Below, in pieces: positions 34,073 through 44,214 of a DNA stretch of 64,000 nucleotides. The position numbers and the translations under genes were made by a program. Each line of letters opens with the position of its first letter. Position 1 is the stretch's first letter. The notes under the pieces are model-generated. The model did not search any database, was not told the origin of the DNA, and was given only the letters and a program-made list of their open reading frames with translations. The stretch comes from Boletus sp. NGJ (lineage: Eukaryota > Basidiomycota > Agaricomycetes > Boletales > Boletaceae), in assembly GCA_019096195.1 (NCBI GenBank), contig JAGTXK010000187.1, forward strand, positions 496,001 through 560,000, read 5' to 3'.

Positions 34073-36205
34073 CTAGACGGACGACCGATGAGCATCCTGC
34101 AACACGAACGAAAAAGAAACACAAACACTCACACTCTCATAGGGCTGCGTAGGGGCTCTCCCATGATACGGCAACGACGCAGGCAACTCTGGCCGCTCCG
34201 CCCGCCAAGCCACGACCGTCCCAAACTGGTCCCGATACCCCTCCCGCTCATCCGGATAGTCCCGGAGTTCCTCCGGATACACACGGTCGTGCGGCGCATA
34301 CACGACGCACGAGTTCGGCGTGAGGTGGTCACCGCGCCTGTTCCAGAACCCCATGCGCACCTTGTGTGCGTAGCGGGGCGGCGAGCGTTCCTGAACGGGC
34401 GGCCGTGACGCCTCCAAGTTCGCGCGCTCGACGGGAGGCGGTGGGAGTGGGTTGTCGCGTCTGTGTCCCGATGCGGCACTGTTGGTGTTGTTGCCCTGGA
34501 CGGTGGCATATGGATCGCGCACGCGCGCGTGTGGCGAGGGCGAGGGCGAGGGCGACGCCGACTGGGGGTGGTAATGGGACTGAGAATGGGACTGGGGATG
34601 GGGATTGGGATTGGGATTGGCGTGCCGGCTCGGCGCATAGGGCGATGGGCGGTGATCACGGTACAACGGGGACGGCTCGGGCGAATGTGCGCCGCTGGCA
34701 TAAGGCGACGTACGTCTGTCCCTCCGACGCGGGGACGGATCCGGAGACGATTCCGTCGAGCTCGAACTAGCTGGATCGCGCAACGGCGCCAGGAACATCT
34801 CACCGCTCGAGAGGGAGGACGAGGACTCGTGTATCGTGGTAAGGTTGGCGATGACGGGTTCGGTGCGGCTACGCGAGAGCGTGCCGGCGGGGCCTGTGGA
34901 CCAGGTACGGGAGGACGTGCTCGCGTTCAGGGAATTGGCCATGTCCTCTGTGAAGGTGGTGTACATGTCTCGCGTAGACGAAGATGCGTTGGGTAACGAG
35001 GATTGTCTTGTCACAGAGTCGTGGACAGGTGGTCCGTGCGAAGGCGTCGAAGAGTGACCCGTCGAGGACGGCGAACGAGAATAGTGACCGGAATGGAGCT
35101 CGTCAGTACTACGACGTCGTTCGTAGTGCGTCGGGGTGCGGATGATACTTGATGAGAACGTTGGGTGGAGTTCTCCCCTGGATGTGAACGTCTCGGGTTC
35201 CTGCGTGAACACGGTTTGCTGTGCTGAAGCAGAATGGTTACCGACTGTCGGCGTAGGTGCTGGGTATGGCGGAACCTCGTTTGCAACAGAAGGCTGCGAA
35301 CGGGACCTACTAGGCCAAGAGTCACCTTGGCCAATGGAACGTTGACTTGAAGTGGATGGACCAGCGAAGCCACCCCCACTCTGCTGGCTGGATCTGATTT
35401 CGGAGGGGTCAGAACTGTGTCTTGCCGGTCCATTAGGAACTTGGGGAGTGTAAATGTAGTTGGCGCGCGAAGATGACCTCCTTTCCGGCGTCTGGTTGTG
35501 TGCTTGAGCACTCGAACCTTCCTGTGATGACCCTCTACTGCTCTGACCATAATCTCGCATGTGTGTGGATGTATTGCGAAGGCTATTATCCTCTGATCCA
35601 GACCTACGAAGGTTGAAATCTCGCGTGGGGGTCGCGCGATCGCCACTTTCGAGTAGACTCGGTGGATTCCATATCCAAGGGGTATGTGGTTCTTCGCCCT
35701 TATACTCTGACGGGTCCTTCCTGCAAACGAAAAAAAGAGCAATGAAAAATAACGGCGATGCAACCCTCATCAGCGTGCAATCTACACTGGGTCTAGGGGC
35801 CGGGTGGGACCGAGCCAAAATAGAAACCGCAACGAACCTCTTGACCATCCCTTCCAGACCCAATCCATTGTCCGTCAGCTTCGTATTCCAATAACTCGGC
35901 GAGGGCGGTTTCGGTACGCGCTTGTATGGGTTGAAATTGGGCGGAAACCATCCCACACCGGGTGCCCATGGCTGTTGTGGGTTCTGCACGTTTGCAAGCG
36001 GGTTGTACTGCCAATATCCAGCATTCCAACGTGGGTGTGCTGCCGACCCGCCGGGAGCCGGAGGTGGGCCTGGATAGCCTGGAGGAAAGACGACGTTGCC
36101 ACCAGGCGGCCAGCTGTCTGTCCATCCCTGAGGCGGTGGCGCCTGTTGTTGAGGCTGCATTAGCTGTGGGTTCGGGTGCCATCCCTGGATGGTCTGTGAG
36201 GTCAT
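34073..36205 (-). CDS. Ser/Pro-rich protein of unknown function with conserved ends
   Basis: Exons 35838-36205 and 34073-35720 give 671 aa. The intron (117 nt) starts GTTCGT and ends GCAG. The first 125 residues are Pro/Gln/Trp-rich, and the exon junction lies within a conserved-looking block (SYWNTKLTDNGLGLEGMVKR, KDPSEYKGEEPHTPWIW). The middle 420 residues are disordered Ser-rich sequence. The C-terminus carries a second conserved block (VRMGFWNRRGDHLT, YPEELRDYPDEREGYRDQFG). A possible 36-nt in-frame intron at 34097-34132 (GTGAGT to GCAG) would shorten the protein to 659 aa. No named domain is recognised. It may be a scaffold or RNA-associated protein. Confidence 0.75.
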   Translation of the reverse strand: MTSQTIQGWHPNPQLMQPQQQAPPPQGWTDSWPPGGNVVFPPGYPGPPPAPGGSAAHPRWNAGYWQYNPLANVQNPQQPWAPGVGWFPPNFNPYKRVPKPPSPSYWNTKLTDNGLGLEGMVKRFVAVSILARSHPAPRPSVDCTLMRVASPLFFIALFFVCRKDPSEYKGEEPHTPWIWNPPSLLESGDRATPTRDFNLRRSGSEDNSLRNTSTHMRDYGQSSRGSSQEGSSAQAHNQTPERRSSSRANYIYTPQVPNGPARHSSDPSEIRSSQQSGGGFAGPSTSSQRSIGQGDSWPSRSRSQPSVANEVPPYPAPTPTVGNHSASAQQTVFTQEPETFTSRGELHPTFSSSIIRTPTHYERRRSTDELHSGHYSRSPSSTGHSSTPSHGPPVHDSVTRQSSLPNASSSTRDMYTTFTEDMANSLNASTSSRTWSTGPAGTLSRSRTEPVIANLTTIHESSSSLSSGEMFLAPLRDPASSSSTESSPDPSPRRRDRRTSPYASGAHSPEPSPLYRDHRPSPYAPSRHANPNPNPHPQSHSQSHYHPQSASPSPSPSPHARVRDPYATVQGNNTNSAASGHRRDNPLPPPPVERANLEASRPPVQERSPPRYAHKVRMGFWNRRGDHLTPNSCVVYAPHDRVYPEELRDYPDEREGYRDQFGTVVAWRAERPELPASLPYHGRAPTQPYESVSVCVSFSFVLQDAHRSSV

Positions 36206-36969
36206 CGAAGAGAGTGTAGGATACGACGTGCGCTGTTGGCAAAATGCTGCCCAAGTGAGCATCGATCGGAGGCGTATTAACACGAACAAGACGCACGCTG
36301 GCAAGGCTGAGTGATTATGAGTGTGCTGTATGGCGTCTGCCGGCCACTTGGAAAAGACAAGCAGCTGTGGAGGACCCTGAAGATAACGTGTAGGGGGGCA
36401 GGCGCGCGAGGATACGACACTTGCTTGAACGAGGCTGTAAGCAACTCTCTCTCTTCCTCGAGCGAATAAATACTCGTCGCAACGGTCTCCGTCTACGGAA
36501 GATACCCGTCAAGCCGGTTGGTCCCAGAACTGCACTAGTTAGCGACTTTATTTGCTACTGCTACACTGCTAGCTCTGCATCTGCTGCACAGCCAAGCAAA
36601 TTTGGCCGACCAGTGTGCACACGAGCCCCCGCGCACCCCGTGCCATTTGGATCTCGACTCCCGCAGCATTCCTACGATTCCACGGCGAAGCTACCAAAGA
36701 AACGTCTTATTTCTGGAAACAGACGTACTGAACAATAAGAAATGGGCGGTGCAAGCCGAAGTCCGACAAATGAATGCTTACAATAAATGATCTTGAGAAG
36801 CAAAATAATGTACAATGTATACAAATTATAATGATGACAAAGCTACAGACCCCTCTACTAATGTAGCGGGAATAAGAACAAGAAAACGTCTTGTACATGC
36901 TATTAGTCACATAAGTCGGATTACAAAGTCCACAAAAGATATCGACGAGACAAGGAGATAATTCATACT
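36206..36969. other. Spacer, no gene recognised
   Basis: It holds the promoter of the Ser/Pro-rich gene and the 3' flank of the chitin-binding gene, both on the minus strand. AT-rich 3' sequence lies at 36780-36960. Confidence 0.45.
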
Positions 36970-37852
36970 CTAAGCACAGGCGCCTAGATCCTTCCACGAA
37001 CCAGAGGTATCTCCGGGAGCGTTGGATTGTGTCCACTGTACCGCAGCCCAGATATGGCCATTGAAGGTCACTCGATTGCCAGTGATGTATGCGACGTTTC
37101 GGTCCCATGCGGTAATACCGTTACAGTTAGCCAGGTTGTTGATCGGCTGAGCACAGGTTGCACCAGCAATCCATTGATCAGGGTGCGCATTGGGCGCGTT
37201 GTCATACGTCCATTGCCTGGCCGTGAATAATTGACCGTTGAAGATCACCTGATCACCTGCGGTATACTGTCAAAGGTATGAAGACCTCAATGGAATCATA
37301 CAGCGAGACTACTCACCGCGAACGAAGCCTGCCATTTCTGGATTCCATTGCAATTGGCAGCACCAGGTGCTGAGGTAGTGACCGGTGAAGTGGTGGTCGC
37401 CGAAGTGGTTATCGGTGGAATAACGGTTGCTGTGGTAGTAGTCCCGGTGTTAGTCGAAGTCGTCGGACGCATCACCGATACACTGGTCGTTGAGGTGGTA
37501 GTCGGTATAGTAACAGTTACCGATGTGGTGCCGGTGTTGGTGGAGGTTGTCGTGGGCGTTGTGGACGTCGCCGTCGTACCGGAAGTAATCGAAGTGGTTG
37601 ACTGGATAGAAGTCGTGGTAGACGGGCGCGAGCTCGTCGACGTCGCCGTAGTAGAAGTAGTAGAGGCCTGCCCAGGTGCCGTAGGCTGAGGCGTCAAATA
37701 CGTCTGCGTCCACACTTCGGTCAGCTCTAAATTCATCAGCAGCATGGCCTAAAGTCACTCACAAAAGTGCCATCCCGCTGGATGACAGCGCCATTGACGG
37801 CGGCGAACGATGACAAGGCAGCCACGGCGGCGAAAAGGGTGGATGGAATCAT
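36970..37852 (-). CDS. Secreted protein with two CBM5/12 chitin-binding modules
   Basis: Exons 37763-37852, 37317-37724 and 36970-37266 join to 264 aa. The protein starts with a signal peptide (MIPSTLFAAVAALSSFAAVN), continues with a Thr/Ser-rich linker of about 110 residues (likely O-mannosylated), and ends with two CBM5/12 modules. The first (about 155-210) shows CNGIQKWQASFAYTAGDQV, with the splice inside it. The second (about 217-263) shows CNGITAWDRNVAYITGNRV and FNGHIWAAVQWTQSN. CBM5/12 modules bind chitin through the conserved Trp residues. No catalytic domain is present, so the protein may bind cell-wall chitin, shield it, or act in surface adhesion. The first intron, 37725-37762, is only 38 nt. 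Confidence 0.87.
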
Positions 37853-38896
37853 TTTTGGTGAAAAATATCTAACTCGGGAATACAGGTGCAGCAGACTGCG
37901 TGCGTCAGCGCTTTTGCGAAGGGATAGCGGGTTTGGGGGGGGAAAGTATCCGTAGGTTGCTTTGGCTGGACAATCCGCCTGTTTCTTATCCTCATGGCAA
38001 ATATATTAGCCACACCTGAGTGAATTAGAACCTACCAAAACCCCTAACCAGGTTGGCGCTATAGGATCCTGGACTTCTTTCGCTGAGTCAGAGTTGGAGC
38101 CCCTGTCTCGAAAGAAGGGGGAACCCACCATTGAATCGGGAGTCCCGGGCCATTTGAATTCCTCGCGGAACATGATCGCGGATTCATTCTTGGACCGCGG
38201 AATTCGATGTTGCCCTCAAACGGGGCTGCTACAGTTTGCCAACCGATGGCAGCAAGAAACTGTAGCGAAACCTAGAGATGGGATCACCCCGATTCAAAAC
38301 ATGACCAACGTGCGGATATCCGGATCCATTCCCAAAAACTTTTGGGATCCGAGAGCGTGCGGATTCCAGGACATTCAAACATTTCTGCGAATTGATCAGT
38401 GATACGGTCAATTGAATTTCTCGGGTCTTGCTCCGGATCCAATGTCCGCGCGGAACGATCACGTGCCCCTGTTTGGTGTTGAGCGCTAGCCGCGGACTTG
38501 CGGTTCACGTACAGATTACAATTTTGAACGTTTAAACTTCAAGTTGGTTTGAAGTTGGTGAACGCGTGCGCAAGTCGCTGGTCAGTCGAACCCACTCCTG
38601 GACCATGTCGTCCAAGAGTCAACCATGGTCGCACGATGCAAGTCGAATTCGACTCAAGTCACGGAGAAATATACTCTACCAACATCGTAATCAGCATCAT
38701 GAGAGACCCACGTGCGAGGTATCACTATAAACAACCCCTCCAACGACGAGGTGCGCGAGAAGATGATATACGATCAAGATCATCGACATCTCCATCACGA
38801 ACGACCAACATCAGCCATCAAGCAAGCGTGCGGACGGCCACAAGCCGAACACACCTCGAGCTTGCAAGCCCGATTTTCCTGCCACGTCCCTTTTCT
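37853..38896. other. 1-kb spacer, no gene recognised
   Basis: It contains the promoter of the chitin-binding gene and the 3' flank of the DUF6534 gene. A short inverted repeat GATCCATTCCCAAAA / TTTTGGGATC lies at about 38320-38350. No coding evidence was found. Confidence 0.4.
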
Positions 38897-40860
38897 TTAC
38901 TGCTCCGTCAGCTTGCTCTCCCCCTCTGCCCCGTCACGACCCATCGTCCACGACTGGAACTCGACATCAGAGGCAGGCTGGGCACGGTTATTGCCGTGTT
39001 TCAAGTCATTTCGTCGGTTCAATCTATATCGCCGTCAACACAAACAAACGGATGCGTGGTGAGTCAGACGGCAAGAAAAAGTGGAAGAGCGAGGGGACGC
39101 GACGGTGGTAGCGAACTTACAGCGTCAGGAACGTGAATGTGTACACTGCAGGGAAAACACACAAAGAGAACGTGAACACGTTAATATATTTCACTTGGAC
39201 CAACGCTGGGAGAGGGACGCGGACCTTTGCCTAGGCCGAATTGGAACAACGTCCACGTCCACTCGGTCGGGAGAGTAAACCACTAGCGATCGCATCGTGG
39301 GTCAGAAAATCCAGATCCCGATCCATCGTACGCAGAACTCACGAGCACCAGTACGAGCAAGTGCGAAACACTACGTTACGCGGCATGTCATCACGACGCT
39401 CGTGCTCGAGCCACGACACAAATCACGCACGTCGTTAAAATACCGCGTTGGGCACAGTAGACGATCAAACTATCCAAGAGACTCGAAGTCCTAAGCGCGG
39501 TCAATCATTGGTGAGGATGGAACGACATGACACCCTGTAGGACTCACTTCCGGGAGGAGGCCTTGCTATCATAGAGGTATCGAATAAGGGAGAGAGTGAT
39601 GACGATGTCCGTCAGCGTAACCAACCCAAGCGCAAGTGCAACAAAGACCTGGCATACGTCACGTTACAACACGGGACTGGGGGAACAAAAGTGGGGATCA
39701 TATTACACACCTGGTTCAACAGAGGTAACTTGCTACCCGCAAGATACAACGACGTGATCGATGTGCCAGTGAGTGCTATCAGAAGGATACGTTAGTGACC
39801 TTGTTGCGCCCGCAGCAGAGGATGGCCACCTATACCGGAGACTTGAATGGGGACAAGTCACCACAACCCAAAAACGCATTATGATCGAGATTCTCACCAA
39901 ATGCTAACGCAGTTAGGACGACCTATTTTATAATATTGGTGAGGGCGACTCAAGGAACAGCTCTGACGGACGTACGATCAACCCCGTTATCCATTTGTTG
40001 TGCCGGGACACTGTACAGACGGGGTTAAAAGGGACTCGGAACGACTTGAGATAATACACCTTGGTATACACTTTGAGCGAAAAAGCTAAAATGGACGTGA
40101 GTGTCAAGGTTCGCTGACCCGGAAAACCGTTCACCATTGCACGATGAAGATAGCAATGTCCTATGAACTCATCTGAGAGCTCGCGAGTCCGGACGAAACA
40201 GATCACATACCGAGGCGGTGGACTCGAGCTAAAAATGTACGAGGCGAGAATCAACACAAGGCACTAGGTGAAGTAGTATGTTTAATTACCACGAGTGGAC
40301 TGAAAGTGTATTGTTGAAGTCAGTCAAAATGAATATGGTCAAAGAAACGTCGACTTGCACATTCCCCTGCAGAGGCAGAATTGGCGTCTGGACGAGCTCC
40401 AAATAGATTCCCCAACAGGTGAAAATGGTATTGAGCATGTCCGAAAGACTTTGATGGTTGATCTAGCGTTGAAAACGGCCAAGAGGTGCTCAACACTTAC
40501 AAGACGATGACGACCTTCAAACAGAATAAAAATAAAAATCAGACCTCTTATCGCAACCGTGACTCACCACTGCTTTGAACAAGAGCTTGTCATTATATCT
40601 CTGAAAGTACAGATACACCTGCAGCGTCTGAAACAGGGGTTACAACCCGTATGAGATTGCAAAGCAAGATTCTTAGAAGGTTCGATTAAACCCCTCACAT
40701 TCGCGCCAAACATCCTGGCGTGTGATGGATATCCAATCAACAATGATGAGCCCCATGTGATGCCACTGATATGCAGTTATAACACGCCAACTCACCACGT
40801 CGCTAGTATGCACCCGATGAACACCATCCCCAACGAATATACTGCAACGTCATTAACCAT
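38897..40860 (-). CDS. DUF6534-type seven-helix membrane protein, about 18 small exons
   Basis: No long open frame exists. The gene appears only when splicing is followed. Proposed exons: 40796-40860, 40699-40714, 40568-40627, 40501-40514, 40290-40448, a 22-nt exon near 40208-40229, 40135-40160, 40060-40085, 39976-40010, 39898-39922, 39830-39841, 39711-39775, 39548-39648, 39431-39490, 39343-39370, 39225-39282, 39121-39145 and 38897-39023. They join in phase to 307 aa, the usual family length. Family landmarks are YSLGMVFIGCILAT, TLQVYLYFQRYNDKLLF, FFAQSVYQVSRHNKWITG, VFVALALGLVTLTDIVITLS, SSLLDSLIVYCAQRGILTT and LLNRRND. DUF6534 proteins are multi-pass membrane proteins abundant in Agaricomycetes, without known function. 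The 22-nt exon is the least certain. Confidence 0.75.
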
Positions 40861-42653
40861 GTTAGGCGTTTCTGTCCGCGTCGACGACAAAATCCAAGGA
40901 GAGTAGACACTGTATGTCGCGAGGAACCCGCTGCAGGCCTTCCTTCATGGTCACGCTTTAAGAAATACTTACAGACACCGCATAACTCCCGTCGACCCTG
41001 AGTAATTTATTCGAACTGGAGCGAAGCGGTCCGCGGGTTCCTGTTGAGTTATCGGTTGGTGGCCCAAGTCGATTCGTGACCGTACTATCGCTTACCCGAG
41101 GCTCGGCCATGCCGACAATTGTTTGGGCTTCAAATCTGCCAACTCAACCGAGGTTTTGAGCAGCCCTGCAATGCAGGGGAGTCTATGTACTATCCGCTTA
41201 CCTACTCCCAAAAAACATCATACTTCTGTAACGAGTCACTTTTTTTGTAAAATCTTTGAGGGATCTTGAAGCAGTGTATTCACAGCTGCTGCAATTTAAA
41301 TGAACACAATCCCTTGTGTCTTCGTGAAAAATAAAAATAAAAAGGGCGTAACGCCGGACCAAGCGACGGCTAGCACGACTTTGACATGTGTGGCATCCCG
41401 TGACATTTGTAGCTGGCAAACTTTCGTGAGTACGGGCCTACTAGGTCAAAAATGTGGTTAGCGACGTCAAGCAAGATTCGACGTCATACTGCTGTCATGT
41501 CTTGCACGCGTGAAACTTGTTTCACGTTGGCCATATCCCGTTTCGTAGGAATTCACCCGTATATAAGTTAACTTATATTTCCGTTTCTCGGCTCTTTCTT
41601 CTTCTTCAGCTTCTCGTTCAAGTGCATAAAGTGAACCGTGCCTATGATATTCGATACCTGAGTTCGTTCAAATGTCAATCTCAACGATACAACAATTAAG
41701 ATGCTTACTGAGCGTTATAAACTCGCCGATTACAAATTTGAAACCCCAACAGAGAGTCATCATGGTCGACATTTCCGGCACCATGACTCAGGGCCCGTCC
41801 ATTTCCGTTCGTTCAAGTTTGCCAAGTACTCTGTCGTCTGTGGAACTCCACTTGGCATTACGAGGAGCCTTCTGAATCTCGTTCGGAATAACAACTTGTC
41901 TCCTGTTGTCACTAGAAACTGTGCGAGCTGGAGTAGGCTGAGATTTGCAGACCAGTAGAGTGACAGTAGATGTAGCAGTAGACTATTCAGATTGAACCGA
42001 GAGCGTGACAGCTGTTGTAATACGTGCCGAACGCGTTCGTCCATTTCCAAACGGAGGGCTGCCGAACGGGCCTAGATCTGAATCAATGAATCAGTGAGTA
42101 AACGGCCAACGGAGGTCTCCGCGGTGAGAAATACGGCTTGGCGAACAGTGTGCAGTGCCCAGAGGCTCGCCTGTCTAGTATCGAGACTTGTAGTAGGTCA
42201 CAAGTTGAGGAACAATGAGCTTTCGAACCGAAAGATACGGAACAGCTCAACTTCGCCCGTCATTGCCATGGTGGCGACAACACTCAAGAACCTAAGTGTT
42301 TAAATGCGTGGATTTCGTTAAAGCTTGCATTGATATTAACACAATCGCTCTGACCGAAGGATCATTCATAGTAATCGGTAAGAGTATAGACCGTCCCACG
42401 AGGAAGCTTTATGGATGACCCTTGCGCGGGAGCATCGAGTTGTGCCTTCCCCGACGCTAGGAAGAATCGTCATGGCATGATGTTCGTGGCGAGGGCCTCT
42501 CTCGTGCTGGCAGCACGTCATGTTTTCTTCCATCCTGATGGATATCACGGTGAGCGGACGACGATTCTCCATGCAGATAAACTCGCATGAAGGTTTACCT
42601 GAGACATTTCCGACAGGGAGCGATGATTCGCCTTCTGAAACGCTTCCCAGTGT
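40861..42653. other. 1.8-kb interval without a recognisable gene
   Basis: It includes the promoter of the DUF6534 gene and perhaps 5' untranslated exons of it. An ATG frame at 41110 (minus, MAEPRVSDST) with a GTAAGT donor after 46 codons does not connect in phase. The rest is AT-rich near 41,200-41,750. No repeats or RNA genes were seen. Confidence 0.4.
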
Positions 42654-43403
42654 TCAGGCCGCATCCAAGTCTGGAAGACTGGGAGTCCAGTTGCCCAGCT
42701 TACGACCTTGCCACCAAAGACCTGGTCTACCAACTATGGACGTGCCTGTTTCCGTTGGGGGATCAGGGGAAGGCTTTCGTTCCCAACAAAATGCTAGCGG
42801 TTTGACGAGATGAGTAAGCGTTGGGTTGGGACAGACTGAACCCATCTCTGTGTCGCCTGCAGATGTAGGAGTCTTACTGGATTCCGATGAAGGGAGGTAA
42901 ATGAGAAGAAAAGGAACAGTCGATCGGTACGCGCGTAGGAGAGTCGACTGGGAGAAAGGACTCTCGGAGAGGAGGAGCGCGACGGTGGGGTACACGTCTG
43001 GGGCTGTGGGTTCGTGAATCATAGATGACGGGGGCGACGGGGGCGGGGAGTGAGCAGCAAGGGACGGAGAGGGCCCGGATTGAAGATGCCACACGCCCTC
43101 CATTTCCCGGACATATTTGGGGCTGAACTTTTTCTTTTGTGCCTTGCACTGCGCGAGGACGCGTAGTCGCCTTCGCAAGAGTCCATGCATGTCTGGCAAT
43201 GCGCTTGGGCGATGGATGGGGTCGGATTCTGTTGCAAAGGGGAGCCACCACCATCCAACGAGATCGATTCCGCCGTCTGACCTGCCACCGACGCGTCGAA
43301 GGGTCATTGAGAAGTGTGCTTGCAACAGGTGGAGAGAATGCTTCTCAAAGGCTGTTCCACGATGTACAGCGGATAACTGGGAAACATGTCTGTTCATCGC
43401 CAT
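42654..43403 (-). CDS. RRG7: RRG7-like mitochondrial PD-(D/E)XK protein (DUF2034)
   Basis: A 249-aa frame from MAMNRHVSQL. The N-terminal half has the restriction-endonuclease-like core: RGTAFEKHSL (helix with Glu), RRVGGRSDGGIDLVGWW (catalytic-type Asp) and VLAQCKAQKKKFSPKYVREM (QxK motif). The C-terminal half shows VALLLSESPFSQSTLLRAYR and GRPGLWWQGRKL, both typical of fungal RRG7. In yeast Rrg7 is mitochondrial and needed for respiratory growth, and its nuclease activity is unproven. The frame stays open upstream of 43403 for about 35 codons, so a spliced 5' exon with the targeting signal is possible. It is divergent from ATP19. Confidence 0.8.
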   Translation of the reverse strand: MAMNRHVSQLSAVHRGTAFEKHSLHLLQAHFSMTLRRVGGRSDGGIDLVGWWWLPFATESDPIHRPSALPDMHGLLRRRLRVLAQCKAQKKKFSPKYVREMEGVWHLQSGPSPSLAAHSPPPSPPSSMIHEPTAPDVYPTVALLLSESPFSQSTLLRAYRSTVPFLLIYLPSSESSKTPTSAGDTEMGSVCPNPTLTHLVKPLAFCWERKPSPDPPTETGTSIVGRPGLWWQGRKLGNWTPSLPDLDAA

Positions 43404-43543
43404 CGGCGACGACAACGACGACGACGTGGTGGGAGCGGAGGGGGTCGTCTGGTCACGAGTTGGAGGGGTCGCACGGACGTTTCCGGCTAGGCGGGCATTC
43501 TTGTAAGTCTACAGTTCCAAGTGTTCATCCGTTCGTCCTCGCC
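43404..43543. promoter_or_regulatory. Bidirectional promoter of RRG7 and ATP19
   Basis: Only 140 bp separate the two divergent start codons. The stretch is rich in CGTCGT and CCACG-type motifs and has no TATA box. Both genes serve mitochondrial function, so a shared promoter is plausible. Its extent depends on the unproved RRG7 start. Confidence 0.5.
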
Positions 43544-43969
43544 ATGTCCTAGTGTGTTTTCTTTGTCTGGTCGCACGACGAACAACGCTTTGCTGACCAG
43601 TTCGTGGACAGCGTCATCTTCGGTCGCAGCATCAAAAATGAGTACCTCACGCTCGGTACGCTGTTCACTGTCGGCGCCACCGTGTTCGCCTTGAGGAGTG
43701 GAAAGAAAGACACTGTCGCTGCTGGCAGGCCTCTAGCAGAACGGGTCAAGGACGCGGTGCCTATCAAGGCGGAATCCAGGTGTGTTGTGTTCGCTCCCAG
43801 TCACTGACACGAGACTCATACACGTACCAGCGAGGAAGAAGAATTGTAAGTGTGCTGTTTACATTGCATAGGTCGCTCTGTGCGATGTCTTCTGACACGT
43901 AGGATAAACAGCATCAAGAACTTTATTGCAGAGGCAGAGAAAGAGAGTGGAGGGTCATCACATCACTGA
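43544..43969 (+). CDS. ATP19: Mitochondrial ATP synthase subunit k
   Basis: Four exons, 43544-43551 (8 nt), 43612-43779, 43831-43845 (15 nt) and 43912-43969, give 82 aa. The protein reads MSYVIFGRSIKNEYLTLGTL, then a single membrane helix, then a charged matrix tail with SSEEEEFIKNFIAEAEKESG. Yeast Atp19 (68 aa) has the same layout: a GK/GR-x(3-4)-L-GTL start, one helix and DEEKFIENYL near the end. Subunit k is a small dimer-associated subunit of the Fo sector in the inner membrane. The first exon codes for only MSY, so open-frame searches miss the start. A nearer acceptor (TAG at 43903) is possible but fits the family less well. Confidence 0.85.
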
Positions 43970-44214
43970 GCTCGTCGCCGTACTAGTGTTTTTGTGAGAC
44001 CACAAATATAGACCTTTTCTCTGCTGAACTAATTGGGGGACCGTCGAGGTTTGTTCTCATACTCGCCGTTTAACACGACGTGCGCTGCCGTTTCTTTATT
44101 TAGTCGTAGTAAAATGTCACCGGTAGTCTCCAACAGCGACGATCACCGCTACGACGACCAATATCCTTTACCGAGACCACGTTGCAGGTTCGTCTCTTCA
44201 TGACGACCTTCATC

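Noticed and set aside
37348-37689. Val-rich open frame on the plus strand
   Set aside because: It is the antisense of the Thr-rich linker of the chitin-binding protein. Thr codons read as Val-type codons in reverse.
38320-38350. GATCCATTCCCAAAA / TTTTGGGATC hairpin as a terminator or attachment site
   Set aside because: The stem is short and isolated in a fungal spacer, with no adjacent element. It is probably chance.
41065-41110. ATG frame MAEPRVSDST as the start of the DUF6534 gene
   Set aside because: Its GTAAGT donor does not join the next exon in phase. The ATG at 40860 gives a family-like N-terminus.
43501-43545. ATG at 43545 (minus) as the RRG7 start, overlapping the ATP19 ATG
   Set aside because: The frame stops after six codons and has no GT donor to splice onward.
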